In this document: positions 34,901 to 43,980 of the stretch, in pieces
Layout: every line of letters begins with the position of its first letter
Numbering within the stretch: the stretch's first letter is position 1
From: Parvularia atlantis
Lineage: Eukaryota > Opisthokonta > Rotosphaerida
Assembly: GCA_943704415.1 (NCBI GenBank)
Contig: CALSCO010000229.1
Coordinates: forward strand, 1-43,980
Length of the DNA stretch: 43,980 bases
Reading direction: 5' to 3'
Translations under genes and position numbers: made by a program
Notes under the pieces: generated by a model
What the model saw: only the letters and a program-made list of their open reading frames with translations
Told to the model about the DNA's origin: nothing
Database searches by the model: none

Positions 34901-35150
34901 GCCGCGAGAAGTACGGCTCGACCAAGGGCACAAAGGAGCGCGGCTCGCTCACGAACCGCGAGAAGGCCAAGAAGAAGAACTTTGGCATGGTCCGGTACAA
35001 GAAGGAGGTCGTGTCGAAGCAGTTCCGGTCGATGCGCGACAAGCAGGTGCGTGCGTACTTGTGTGTGTGCTTTCGGCTGTGCTCATGCGTGTGCCGTCGC
35101 AGATCGCCCACCAGCAGGCCGTCGCCAAGGAAAAGAAGAAGGTGCATTGA
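31944..35150 (+). CDS. SDA1: SDA1, nucleolar 60S ribosome biogenesis protein
   Basis: Sda1/SDAD1 is required for 60S subunit maturation and nuclear export. The N-terminus [19 protein letters not shown] and [10 protein letters not shown] is diagnostic. Then come [116 protein letters not shown] with [33 protein letters not shown] and [11 protein letters not shown]. An acidic [14 protein letters not shown] block precedes a basic C-terminus ([43 protein letters not shown]). Start 31944, stop TGA 35148-35150. More than a dozen introns of the standard type interrupt it. Confidence 0.93.
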
Positions 35151-35200
35151 CGAGGGGGCGCCGCCGGTGCTGTACAGCGTCTGCGCATGTGCTACACAAA

Positions 35201-35231
<31 letters not shown>
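35201..35231. repeat. (CA)7 followed by an 18-base A tract
   Basis: CA repeats at 35201-35214 run into A18 (35214-35231), between the SDA1 stop and the first recognisable RasGEF exon. It is simple sequence, possibly an old retroposed poly(A) or the 5' leader/intron of the RasGEF gene. Confidence 0.9.
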
Positions 35232-35285
35232 GGCAAATCGGAGCACCGACTGACTGCCTTGCACGGCTCGGCCGCCAGACCTCAC

Positions 35286-37000
35286 GTACATGAAGATGTT
35301 CCTGCTGACGTACCAGTCGTTCACGACGCCGACCAAGCTGATCACCAAGATCGGCGAACGGTGCGCGCCGGGGCGACAGCGGCTGCGGTCGCCGCCTGAC
35401 CGGCTCGCGTGCAACACAGTTACTACGTGCCCCTGCCGCGCGGGATGGCGTACGAAAACTTTGAGCGCAACGTGCGCCGGCCGATCCAGCTTCGCGTGGT
35501 CAACTTCCTCAAGCAGTGGATCGAAAAGTACTCGCGTGATTTCTATCTCGACAAGCCCGAAAACCTGTCGGAGGGTGCGGCTCCCAGGCTGAGGGTGCTC
35601 GCGCGAAGGCGGGCCGTAAACCGCCCAACGCAGTCGGCAAGGAGGTGCTAAAATTTGCGCGCGAAGTGTTGGCCGTGGACGATCCCAAGCTGGCAAAGCA
35701 GCTCATCGGGCTCATCCAGAAGCTGGTGCGCTCGGCAGCCCGCTGCGCCTCGCTGGAAGTCTGACCCGTGTGGCCAGCGTGACGGTGCGTTGCAGACGCA
35801 GAAGGACTATCGCGTGGACGAGCAGGCGGCGCCGATGCCGAGGGTGACGCGGCTCAGAGACGCGTTCCTCATGGGTACGCTCACGCACACGCTGCACGCG
35901 CAGATACCCTACGTGGCCAACCCCAAGCTGTTCCAGTACCACCCGGAGGAGATCGCGCGGCAGCTGACGCTGATCGAGTTTGAACTGTTTGCGTCGATCA
36001 AGGTGCCTGCCGGCGCCAGCACGCACACGAGCCGTGCTCAGCGCGCGCCCCCGCAGCCGTCCGAGTTTCTCAAGCAGAGCTGGAACAAGAAGGACGCCGC
36101 GGTTACGTCGCCTAACATCCTGCGTATCTCGGCGCGCTTCAACAAGATGGTCATGCGGCGGCGCGCTGTGCTTCGCCATGGTGCTCAACGCTCGCCACAG
36201 GTCCTCTGGGTCATCCGCGCCATCCTCAGCAAGGCCGAGGTGCGCAAGCGCGCGCAGCGCATGACCAAGATCATCGACATCGCCTCGGTGCACGGGCCGC
36301 GTGTCGCACGGCTGCGCCGTTCTGACCTGCAAACGCACGTGCGCAGTACCTGCAAACGCTCAACAACTTCTCAACGCTGATGGCCTTTGTCGCGGGCCTG
36401 AACGCGGCAGCCATCACGCGGCTCAAGTTTACGCGCACCGAGCTCAACGGGCGCACGCTCAAGGTGCGTGTGCATGTCTCTGTGGTGTGGTGTGCTGAAC
36501 CGGTCGCGTGGCAGCGCCTGGAGCAGCTCGAGCAGCTGATGAGCGCCGACGGGTCCTACAAGCAGTACCGCGCCGAAATCCACCGGGCCGAGCCGCCCAT
36601 CATCCCGTACATGTGCGTGCGGCCGTGCGCGTGCGGCCGAGCGCGTGCGGCCGAGCCCTGATGGGTGTCGCCGACAGCGGCGTGTACCTCGCCGACCTCA
36701 CGTTCATCGACGACGGCAACCCCAACACGCTCAACGGGCTGATCAACTTCTCCAAGCGGCGGCTGGACTACTCGGTCATCTCCGAGATCCAGCTGTACCA
36801 GGTGCGCGTGCGCGCTGTGCGCGGACGCGTGTTCAGGTGCGAGCGCGCGGCAGAATAAGCCGTTCAACCTGCGCGAGTACGCGCCGCTGCGCCGGCGGCT
36901 GCAGGAGCTGCCAGAGCCGAGCGAGGGCGACGACAAGGCGCTGTACGAGCTGTCGCTGCAGCTGGAGCCGCGCGGTGCTGAGCGTGGCCAGATCGCCTGA
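35286..37000 (+). CDS. RasGEF with REM (RasGEF_N) and CDC25 domains, 5' end unclear
   Basis: This is a guanine-nucleotide exchange factor for Ras-type GTPases. The REM domain begins abruptly at TYMKMFLLTYQSFTTPTKL after a 3' splice site (AG 35284-35285) and runs through FLKQWIEKYSRDFY. The catalytic CDC25 domain has IARQLTLIEFELF, PNILRISARFNKM, WVIRAILSK, YLQTLNNFSTLMAFVAGLN, RLKFTRTEL, PPIIPYMGVYLADLTFID, and INFSKRRLDYSVI, ending EIQLYQNKPFNLREY. About nine introns are inferred. There is no room for the usual long N-terminus: only 135 bp lie between the SDA1 stop and this exon. Translation may start at the ATG at 35290 or in an exon I cannot see. Stop TGA 36998-37000. Confidence 0.85.
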
Positions 37001-37040
37001 GCAGGGCTTTGTTTTGTGTTGACCTCGCAGTTGATCGCGG

Positions 37041-38105
37041 ATGAGCGGCGCGGCGCTGCCCGAGCTGCCGGTCGAGACCGAGCTGGCGCCGGGGGTGTGG
37101 CGTGTGCTGGGCGGCAACGCGGGGGTGTACACGCTGCAGGTGCGGCCGCCGTGTGCGGGCCGTGCGGATGTCGGATGTGAATGCGGCCGATGCGCACACT
37201 CGCACGCCGACAGGGCACCAACACGTACGTGCTCGGGACGGGCGCGGCGCGGCTGCTGGTCGACACGGGCGCGGGCGAGGCGGCGTGGCGCGACGCACTG
37301 CAGCGGCTGGCGGTGCGCGAGGGCTTCGCGGTGGCGCAAGTGGTGTGCACGCACCGCCACGGCGACCACGTCGGCGGCCTGGGCGACCTCCGCGCGCTCT
37401 TCGCGCCCGCGCCCGTGCCGATGGCCAAGACGCCCGACCCGCACGACCCGCCCGGCGCCCGCCCCGACCGCGCCCTCGCCGACGGCGACGTGCTGCGCGT
37501 CGACGGCGCAGCCGTCCGCGTCGTCGCCACGCCCGGCCACACGCCCGACCACCTGTGCCTGCTCCTGCTCGACCCCGCCAGCGATGCCCCAACCGCCGTC
37601 CTCACCGGCGACGCCGTGCTCGGCCACGGCACGGCCGTGTTTGAGGACCTGGGCGCGTACATGGCCTCGCTCGAGCGCCTCCGCGCCCTCCTCGACGCCC
37701 TCGCGGAGCACGGACACGAGCTCCCGCTCTTCCCTGGCCACGGCGACGTCGTCCCGCACGGGCGCGCCAAGATAGCAGAGTACATCGAGCACCGCCGCGC
37801 GCGCGAGCGCCAGGTGCGCCCCCCTCGTGGTCCTCGCATGCGCCACCCATGCCCTCGTACCCGCACACCAGATCGTCGACTTCCTCGCCAACCACGTCCC
37901 GCCTGGCGGCGCTGCCACCGCCGCTGCGATCGTCGCGCAGCTCTACAAGGCCTACCCGGCGCACCTGCACGGCCCGGCCGAGGCCAACGTCCTGCTGCAC
38001 CTCCACAAGCTCCACCACGAGGGCGCTGTCGTCCTGCGTGACGACGCCGAGGCGGACCACGCCAAGCGCTGGGCCCTTGTTGCGCCCATCGCCCCGCGGC
38101 AGTGA
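37041..38105 (+). CDS. LACTB2: LACTB2-like metallo-beta-lactamase endoribonuclease
   Basis: LACTB2 is a single-strand-specific endoribonuclease of mitochondria in animals. Exon 1 encodes MSGAALPELPVETELAPGVW and YTLQ, exon 2 starts GTNTYVLGTGAARLLVDTG, followed by the zinc motif THRHGDHVGG, ATPGHTPDHLCLLL, the metal-bridging Asp in LTGDAVLGHG, YMASLERLRAL and the final metal His in LFPGHGDVV. The last exon is the winged-helix-like C-terminal domain typical of LACTB2 (IVDFLANHVPPGG, LYKAYPAHLHGPAEANVLLHL, ending APIAPRQ). Two introns only. No obvious targeting peptide is seen. Stop TGA 38103-38105; the degenerate LINE region begins just downstream. Confidence 0.93.
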
Positions 38106-38149
38106 GAGGACCAGCTGGGCGCGGCTTGCCTGCCGAGATCGCGGCTTGA

Positions 38150-38900
38150 TGAAGATGCCGCCGGCCGTCTGTCCAGATGGCCGTGATGCATGTTGGGCAG
38201 GCGTTAAAGAGGTGCTCGGTCGCGTTGCAGCCAGGCGCGGAGCAGCGTGTGTCTACCTCGGACGTGTACCGGCGCACGCCGTGGCCAAGGTTGATGCGCG
38301 AGATACCAGCAGAACGCGCGAACGCGCAGGCGTTCAGTTACCACGGTGCCCACAATAGCGCGACCAGTCGATCGGTGCTGCGACCACCGCACGCCAGCGG
38401 CCGTCCACGCCGGCGTCCTTGTCCGCAATGCGAGATGTGAGCGCTGCTGCAGAGCCGCGCACGGTGCAGTTGGCCATTGGCGTCGGCGGTGTGCAGGCCC
38501 AGCCTTAATCGAGCTGCAGGCGAGCTTGGACGAAGTCGATGTCGTATACGCCGTCCTCTAAGATGCCGACACGCGTGCTCGGCCACACGATGTGCGCTTC
38601 TTACAGATACACTGAGCCCCGTGTGGTGACCGCAGTGTGGACTTTGATGTGGAACATCCAGCGTTGTGCACCGGTCGACGGCGCCGTTGGGTTGCACTGT
38701 CGTGGCACGCAGCACCTCGGTCGGGGCGTGACCCTGCGTGAGAGCAGCGTTTTCTGTGCCCATATAGAATCTGCCCAACGCAGCTCGTGTGAATGTCACA
38801 AACGCGAAGACATTGCAGCAAATCTTGGCGAAGCAGCCGTAACTGACGCCGTGGTTTGACGTGTTCTCTCAAACAGCCGTCATCTGTCTGGGCAAGCGTG
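38150..38900 (-). mobile_element. Degenerate LINE, C-terminal segment
   Basis: Reading 38900 to 38150 on the minus strand gives pieces of the region that follows reverse transcriptase in non-LTR retrotransposons. These are GRWRAVVAAPIDWSRY, then in another frame RVRAFCWYLAHQ, then in a third frame CSAPGCNATEHLFNAC, a C-x4-C-x4-H-x4-C knuckle followed by AIW. Stops and frame changes show it is dead. The nearest non-element sequence on the left is the LACTB2 stop at 38105. Confidence 0.65.
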
Positions 38901-38959
38901 CACACGGGCTGTGCAAAGACGCGCCACATGCGCCGGCACACGCTTAGCCAAGCACACGC

Positions 38960-39860
38960 TCTTACATTTGTGGCAAACGCTGATCCTCACTGTACGTCCG
39001 CGCATCTCCAAACCTCGGTGGCCTGCCGTCCCTCGCCGACGACAAGCTTCTGTTCCTCAACAACTAGGGCGAGATTATCCAGCCGCTCAACGACGGAGCC
39101 CACGAATCATCACTGCCGAGCCATCGCTGCTACTTCGCGCGACGCGCCCGACGCGTGGACTTTGCTAGGCGTCCCCCGCTGGCCGACGACGCGCCGACCA
39201 ACTACCTCGGCTACACTTTCAACAACCGCACACGCAGACACTTCCTTGGGCTCGTGGCAACACCACTCTTTGACGCCCGCCGGGCGAGTCGTCGTGCTGC
39301 GCATTCTCGCGCTAAGCAAGGTGTTGTACATCGCCAAGCTGAGCACGCCACCGGCCGACATACTCAAGCAGCTCGCTCAACACGACGATCCGGGCGTTCT
39401 TCGCTCTGCTACCGCCCGGTCAAGGCGGTCTTGGCGCACCCGACTTGAGACGCCACATCTCAGCAATCCAGCTAGACAACCTGCGCGGCCTGCTCGACGC
39501 GCACGACAGCAGCTGGGAAGCGCTACAACCTCAACGGCTTTCGCTGTTCACCTGCCGCGACCAAGTGGCCGACGCGAGGCTGCCTGCAAGCTCGTACCCG
39601 TCGCCGATGTGACAAACCGTCGTGAACACTGCCTTCGACTGAGCTGCAGCCAGCGACACCTGACCAAGTGCATCAGCAGCGCCTGTACTTCAACAAGAGC
39701 ATTCAGGCCGACGGCGTAACCCTCGGCACCACGCAAGACGGCTGTCTGGCGAAGCACGGCGTCGCTCGCGTGTCCAACCCGTTCAACCACGACGGCACGC
39801 AAAGCTGCCAGATCGACCGCGCTGCGACCTCTACTTTCAGACGTTCGTGCGGTGATCCCG
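38960..39860 (+). mobile_element. Degenerate LINE reverse-transcriptase segment
   Basis: On the plus strand the end of a LINE reverse transcriptase is recognisable across changing frames. LADDKLLFLNN (about 39033; the ADD catalytic motif) is followed by NYLGYTFNNRT (about 39199), RILALSKVLYIAKLS (about 39300) and LLPPGQGGLGAPDL with AIQLDNLRGLLDAH (39403-39530). At least one stop and several frame shifts occur. It is opposite in orientation to the neighbouring C-terminal segment. No poly(A) or target-site duplication was found. Confidence 0.65.
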
Positions 39861-40099
39861 GCTGCATGGCTGGTTCCAAGCTCTTGCAAGGTTATTGAGT
39901 TCTCCTGTTGGGACATTATGACCACTGTGCCGTTCGTTGCAGACGCTTGTATGCTGCACGTTTTGCTCACTTTCTTGCCTGCAGCCTTGTATGCGCTGAT
40001 TAACGGATAGCAGTGTCGTTTTGCACGTTGGTGATGGCAACGACTTTCCAATGTTTTCGATCGAAAGGCTAGGGATGAGAGATTGCTCTCCGGCGATTG

Positions 40100-40700
40100 G
40101 CGCACGTCGTTGGCTGCGAGCACGATCCCACGCAGCACGCACAGCGCGTCGCGCTCGAGCTGCACCGTCTTGAGCTCGACGTCGATACGCGCGGTCATTT
40201 CGGCCACCATCGCGTCCCGCCATGCCGCCAGTGAAGCTTCACCACCAAAGCGCTCCTTGATATCGCGCACGTAGCCTGCACGTCGCGCCAGAAGTGCGAT
40301 GTCCTTGGCCGCATGCTTTGTCGCGCATTCGCGGCACAGCAGCCGGTCGCACAGCCGGCAGTAGCATATCGCGCCCTCTTTCCGATGCGACCCTCAGCGC
40401 AGCTTGGCGTCGCGTCCAGACAAGCGTCGTCATCGTTTTACCACTTTGAAACTGTTATACTTTTAATTGCCACGGCGCAGGTTGGTCTCTCTTGGTGACG
40501 CGCTCGCGCGCGCAGGTTGCGCTTGGCTCGTCGACACGAGCGGCCGCACATCGCCACGCCTAAAGCTGACGCCGTCGTCAACCACCAGTCGCATCCTCGA
40601 CGTCGTCGTCCGTCGCTCGCAGATAGTGTGGAAACACGGCAGCAGGCCTCGCACGCTACAGAAGGAGCGGCAGATGGTGCAGTCGCTCTGATCGGCTCGA
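40100..40700 (-). pseudogene. Possible RING/B-box (TRIM-like) gene relic
   Basis: On the minus strand, 40684-40619 reads DCTICRSFCSVRGLLPCFHTIC, the first part of a C3HC4 RING (C-x2-C, then C-x-H-x2-C); the remaining zinc ligands are not found in the same frame. About 250 bases downstream, 40366-40313 reads CYCRLCDRLLCRECATKH, like the second half of a B-box. It continues without a stop into a helical stretch (IKERFGGEASLAAWRDAMVAEM, then ELKTVQLERDALCVLRGIV; shorter blocks of one helix), as in the TRIM coiled coil. The order RING, B-box, coiled coil is the TRIM order. No start, clean splice set or C-terminal domain is visible, and the 3' side runs into the LINE segment, so I call it a relic or a poorly resolved gene. 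GC content is lower than in the housekeeping block. Confidence 0.4.
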
Positions 40701-41579
40701 CGTCCGCAGCGGTGCTCGGTGCACCCAGACCACGCGGCACGGCACGCTCGGCGTTGTGCAGCGATACGGCGCAGCTTAGCAAGGCAAATGCTGCCACCAG
40801 CGGAAAGTTGCTAGCTCCACCTGTCGATGATCAGCATTGGCAGGCTCAGTGAAGTCCGTCTGGGCTGCGCAAGATCTGAGTGGGCTGATTATGCCGTTCG
40901 ACCTTGCTTTGCAGTCGATTGTATGATTGTTTCGAAGAGTGCGCGCCAGCGCGCCAACACTTTCGTGTGAAATTTCTTGCCTGCATTGGCACGTACGTAG
41001 TGCAAGCCACCCCGATAGCAGACAGACCATGCGCGCCTTCGAGCAATCGCAACAACAGACTCGAGGTTGTCTCCAGCGAATCAGCTATTCCACGCTGATA
41101 CCTTAGTCTGCTGGTGCAAAACGAAAGCGTCAGCTTATGTGCCGAAGCACCACTATATACCTACATGTCATGCACGGAGCCGCACTAAGCAGTGAGAGCA
41201 CGCGCAGGCCCATGTTGTTCCGTAGTCCATCGGCCAAGTTGCGCTGCACTGGTTGCGCTGAGTGACGAGCGCATCGTTTGGCCTAATGAGTGACAGAGAA
41301 ATGCGAGCATACGCAGAGCTGCCGCGCCTGCCCGCAGCACCTTGCTTAGTGCAGCGGCGCCCACGGCGCTGACCTTTCGAAATCTGCTGCGTGCCGTCGC
41401 TCAGTGAATTCAACTTTTTGCAGCGCTCTCGTGTAGTTGCAGCTTGCCAATGATGTCGAGGGCCAGCTTCTCTAGACCGTGTTTGTGGAGCACTCTCGCT
41501 ATACCCACGGCAACATCCGTTTGCCGGCATTGCCCAAGAAGTCGACAGCCGAGCAACACACACACAGACAAGCGCCTCA
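40701..41579. other. AT-richer intergenic stretch without a recognised gene
   Basis: No convincing exon is found on either strand. Short open frames exist but lack family motifs. Just 3' of the surface-protein stop (minus strand, about 41530-41410) an open frame reads VGIARVLHKHGLEKLALDII and then KLQLHESAAKS before a stop. It looks protein-like but has no supported connection to the upstream gene. Confidence 0.5.
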
Positions 41580-43980
41580 TCATGATTCGTCTGCGATGCT
41601 GTACGGCGGTGCCTCGTCGGGCTCCACACCGAAGCCCAGCTGCGCGCGTCCGGTCAGTGCCACGAAGACCAACGTGCAAATTCCACGCGCACCTCGAGCA
41701 GCTCACGAAGCCGGCGCTCGGCGTCCAGCCCTTGCTGGCGGCGCGGAGGGGGCGACTGCGCTTGCGGCGGCGGGAGGTCCACGGGCGCCTCGACCGATGC
41801 ACGTGCCTTGCTCTTGGACTTGCGCTGCTCCCGCGTCGGCACAGCTGCCGCCTGCGTGCTGCGCCGACCAGCGGCTGCAGCACTTGACGCGGCGGAAGCA
41901 GATGACGCAGCCGCTCCTGCCTGCGCTGCCGAGCTGGAGGGTGCCGGAGCGTAGAACGACGTTACCTGTACCTGGTCGCGTCGTCGCGTGACGGCCTCCT
42001 CGGTCGTAGCCGCCTCAGACGGCCTCGATGATGTCTCGCGTAGAGCGCTGTAGCTCTCCTCCGATAGCTCGTTTCCGAAGCCAAGCTGTGCACACCGCAC
42101 GTGAGGCCATGCGAGCAAAAGATCGGCGTGAAAGAAACGCACGTCAAGCAGCTCGGCCAGGCGTCTGTCCGCGTCGAGGCGACCGCGCTGATCTGCAGCC
42201 TCCGCAGAACCAGAGCCGGCGGCGCCCGCCAGTTCGCTCGGTCGCTTGCCACTACGCACGGGCGCATCCTGTGCGTCGGCCCTGCTCCACGGAAAGAACG
42301 CGCTCTTGCGCTGCGGCTGCTGCCCTTCGGCGGCTGGGTCGAGCACGAGATTGGGGCCGAGGTTGCGCGGGAACGGCCCAGACGGCGCTGCCAGTGCGCC
42401 CTGGGCGACGTAGTCTGAGAACTGCGACGCGGGCGGGGCCCTGCCCGAAAGCAGCTCGGCACGCGTGCGTTCGACCGGGCTGCGCGGCTTGGCAGCAGGA
42501 AGGATGAACTGGTCCAGCATGCTGTCCAGTGTCTCCATGTTCTCGATCCCGCCGAGCCCAAGCTGAGACGCATACGTCACCTCGCAGACAAAGCCCGCAA
42601 AGCGCACGCACGTCTAGGAAGTCCTGGATGGGCGCGCCCTCGAACGCCGCCGCATCGAGCGAGCGGCCCGTGCGGTTTGGCACATCGGCGAGGTCGGTTG
42701 GCCTCAGCGCGTCAAAGGCCGTGCTCTTGCGACGGGCGGCCACCTCAGCAGGCTCAGAAAGGCCACCCTCTTCTGCGCAAAACGATCAGCAACAAGCGGC
42801 GACGTTTGGGACGGCCAACGGCTCACCCTCGTCTGTGCGCAAACGGTAGCGCCGGTACAGCAGAATGCCCACGCACAGCAGCAGAAGGAATGCGACGCCA
42901 CCCACAACGATGCCGACGATGACGCCAGGGTTGCCGAAAAGCGAGCCCGGCGGTGGCGGAGACGGCTGCAACACACCGGGGCAGTCGACCAGCTCGCCAC
43001 CGATCGAGCCGTCTGAGTGTGAAAGGGTAAGTAAGATACACGATCGGCCATGATCGCGCCGGTGCACACCAAAGCTGTCGTCAAACGATGCGCCACAGAG
43101 CGAGCTGCCAGAAAGCAGCACCAGAGAGGCCCCCGAAGTAATCTGAGCATCGTGCGCATGAGAAAAACAGATCACCGTGTCATCAAAAAACCTGGTAAAA
43201 GCTCGTCATGTTGCAGTCCAGGCCGTCGATCCGCAGAACGCCTGTGACGTTGCGCGAAATAAAAGCATACCCAATCTGCAAAGTCGGAACGCCCAAAGGT
43301 TGCCGGACGTTTGCGCCAGACAGGCCGCCCGCTCCACAGCTGACCACTTCTGACTCGAATGCAAGGGTGTACGCAGCTCGTCTCCGCGATGCGTCCAGAA
43401 CAAAAGTCCCCAGAGACACCGAGATGCCGCCGCCAGGCGAGATCACGGAAGACGGAATGTCCATGATAAACGTCACAACGGGACCAGGCGTAGGCGTGCT
43501 TGTAGCGCTCGCAGTAGCGGATCGCGTAAACGACGCAGTATCTGACTCTGAAAAGCTCGCGGTAGCAGATTCCGTGAAGCTCGCCGTTGCGCTTTGCGTG
43601 TCCGACTGCGTGAAGCTCGCCGTCGCGCTCTGCGTGAACGACGCCGTGTCCGACTGGGTGTAGCTCGCCGTGTCCGACTGCGTGTAGCTCGCCGTCGCAC
43701 TCTGCGTGTCCGACTGCGTGAAGCTCGCCGTCGCGCTCTGCGTGAACGACGCCGTGTCCGACTGGGTGAAGCTCGCCGTGTCCGACTGCGTGAAGCTCGC
43801 CGTCGCGCTCTGCGTGAACGACGCCGTGTCGGACTGCGTGAAGCTCGCCGTGTCCGACTGCGTGTAGCTCGCCGTCGCGCTCTGCGTGTCCGACTGCGTG
43901 AAGCTCGCCGTCGCGCTCTGCGTGAACGACGCCGTGTCCGACTGGGTGTAGCTCGCCGTGTCCGACTGCGTGTAGCTCGC
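41580..43980 (-). CDS. Cell-surface protein, 3' part: Ser/Thr repeat stalk, one TM helix, repeated cytoplasmic motif
   Basis: Partial: the gene continues past the right edge. From its N-terminal side come an 8-residue repeat stalk (ASFTQSDT type), a short linker TSTPTPGP, and a globular extracellular part (VVTFIMDIPSSVISPG, FESEVVSCGAGGLSG, IDGLDCNMTSFYQ, SLVLLSGSSLCGASFDDSF, GELVDCPG). A SPPPPGSLF hinge leads to the membrane helix VIVGIVVGGVAFLLLLCVG and the stop-transfer YRRYRLR. The cytoplasmic tail has a motif of the form LDA(D/E)RRL-ELL(D/E)-LG(F/L)G three times, each interrupted by a phase-0 intron of 49-57 nt at the same point (42563-42611, 42086-42142, 41640-41692), and a YSAL tyrosine motif. 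It ends PYSIADES at TGA 41580-41582. Paired cysteines suggest disulfides. No named family is recognised; adhesion or sensing is an inference from architecture. Confidence 0.75.
43490..43980 (-). repeat. 24-bp tandem repeat encoding an 8-residue Ser/Thr stalk
   Basis: The basic unit encodes A-S-(F/Y)-T-Q-S-(D/A)-T, repeated about 20 times with occasional half-units (QSAT) and diverging at the membrane-proximal end (ATASFSESDTASFTRSATASA, in two blocks). It is a likely O-glycosylated, extended stalk. The array runs off the window. Confidence 0.95.

Noticed and set aside
35148-35290. SDA1 and RasGEF as one fused protein
   Set aside because: Splicing the AAG|GTGCAT donor before the SDA1 stop to the RasGEF acceptor gives a frame with an immediate stop, so no fusion is supported by this route.
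38106-38440. Plus-strand open frames after LACTB2 as a new gene
   Set aside because: The minus strand reads as a LINE zinc knuckle; plus-strand frames lack motifs and splice sites.
39548-40270. 240-residue minus-strand open frame taken as one gene
   Set aside because: Only its first part resembles a coiled coil after the B-box remnant. The rest is antisense to LINE sequence, so a single intact gene is not supported.

Overview
The window is nuclear DNA of a GC-rich, compact eukaryotic genome. Almost every gene is cut by many short introns of about 45-100 nt. The usual 5' splice site is GTGCG(T/C), often with a CTGAC-like branch site and a (C/G)CAG acceptor, and an unusually large share of introns begin with GC instead of GT. 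The gene set is opisthokont-like: a short, fungal-sized tropomyosin, CDC42, RasGEF, a WASH-complex subunit, KNL1/Spc7 and a possible TRIM relic. I read it as a unicellular opisthokont or close relative, with low confidence about the exact group.

Positions 362-38105 form a dense block of about 21 housekeeping genes on both strands, usually separated by 15-150 bp. In order: aminoacylase-1 (-), DDX5/DBP2-type RNA helicase (+), a fused 5-phosphohydroxylysine phospho-lyase/hydroxylysine kinase (-), a J-domain protein (+), a short-chain dehydrogenase (+), CDC42 (-), phosphomannomutase (-), a coiled-coil protein possibly BLOC1S5 (+), a YccF-domain membrane protein (-), PUS10 (+), tRNase Z (+), tropomyosin (-), KNL1/Spc7 (+), a UBA-UBX-LRR protein (+), SLD5/GINS4 (+), an MTA/SAH deaminase-like amidohydrolase (+), WASHC3/CCDC53 (+), MsrB (-), SDA1 (+), a RasGEF (+) and LACTB2 (+). 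Divergent pairs share very short promoters. In one pair the two start codons overlap. Several promoters carry recognisable palindromes: CACGTG, TGACGTCA plus paired CCAAT boxes, and kappaB-like sites.

Positions 38106 to about 41579 are different: lower GC, no intact gene, degenerate non-LTR retrotransposon (LINE) pieces in opposite orientation, and what looks like the relic of a RING/B-box gene. From 41580 to the right edge lies the 3' part of a minus-strand cell-surface protein with an 8-residue Ser/Thr repeat stalk, an ectodomain, one transmembrane helix, and a cytoplasmic tail in which one short motif occurs three times with an intron at the same place each time.

Functional groupings visible here are RNA and ribosome maturation (helicase, PUS10, tRNase Z, SDA1, LACTB2), actin and small-GTPase signalling (CDC42, RasGEF, tropomyosin, WASHC3), chromosome replication and segregation (SLD5, KNL1) and small-molecule metabolism. 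No tRNA, rRNA or CRISPR was recognised. Gene models were spliced by eye; exon ends are approximate unless a position is given.
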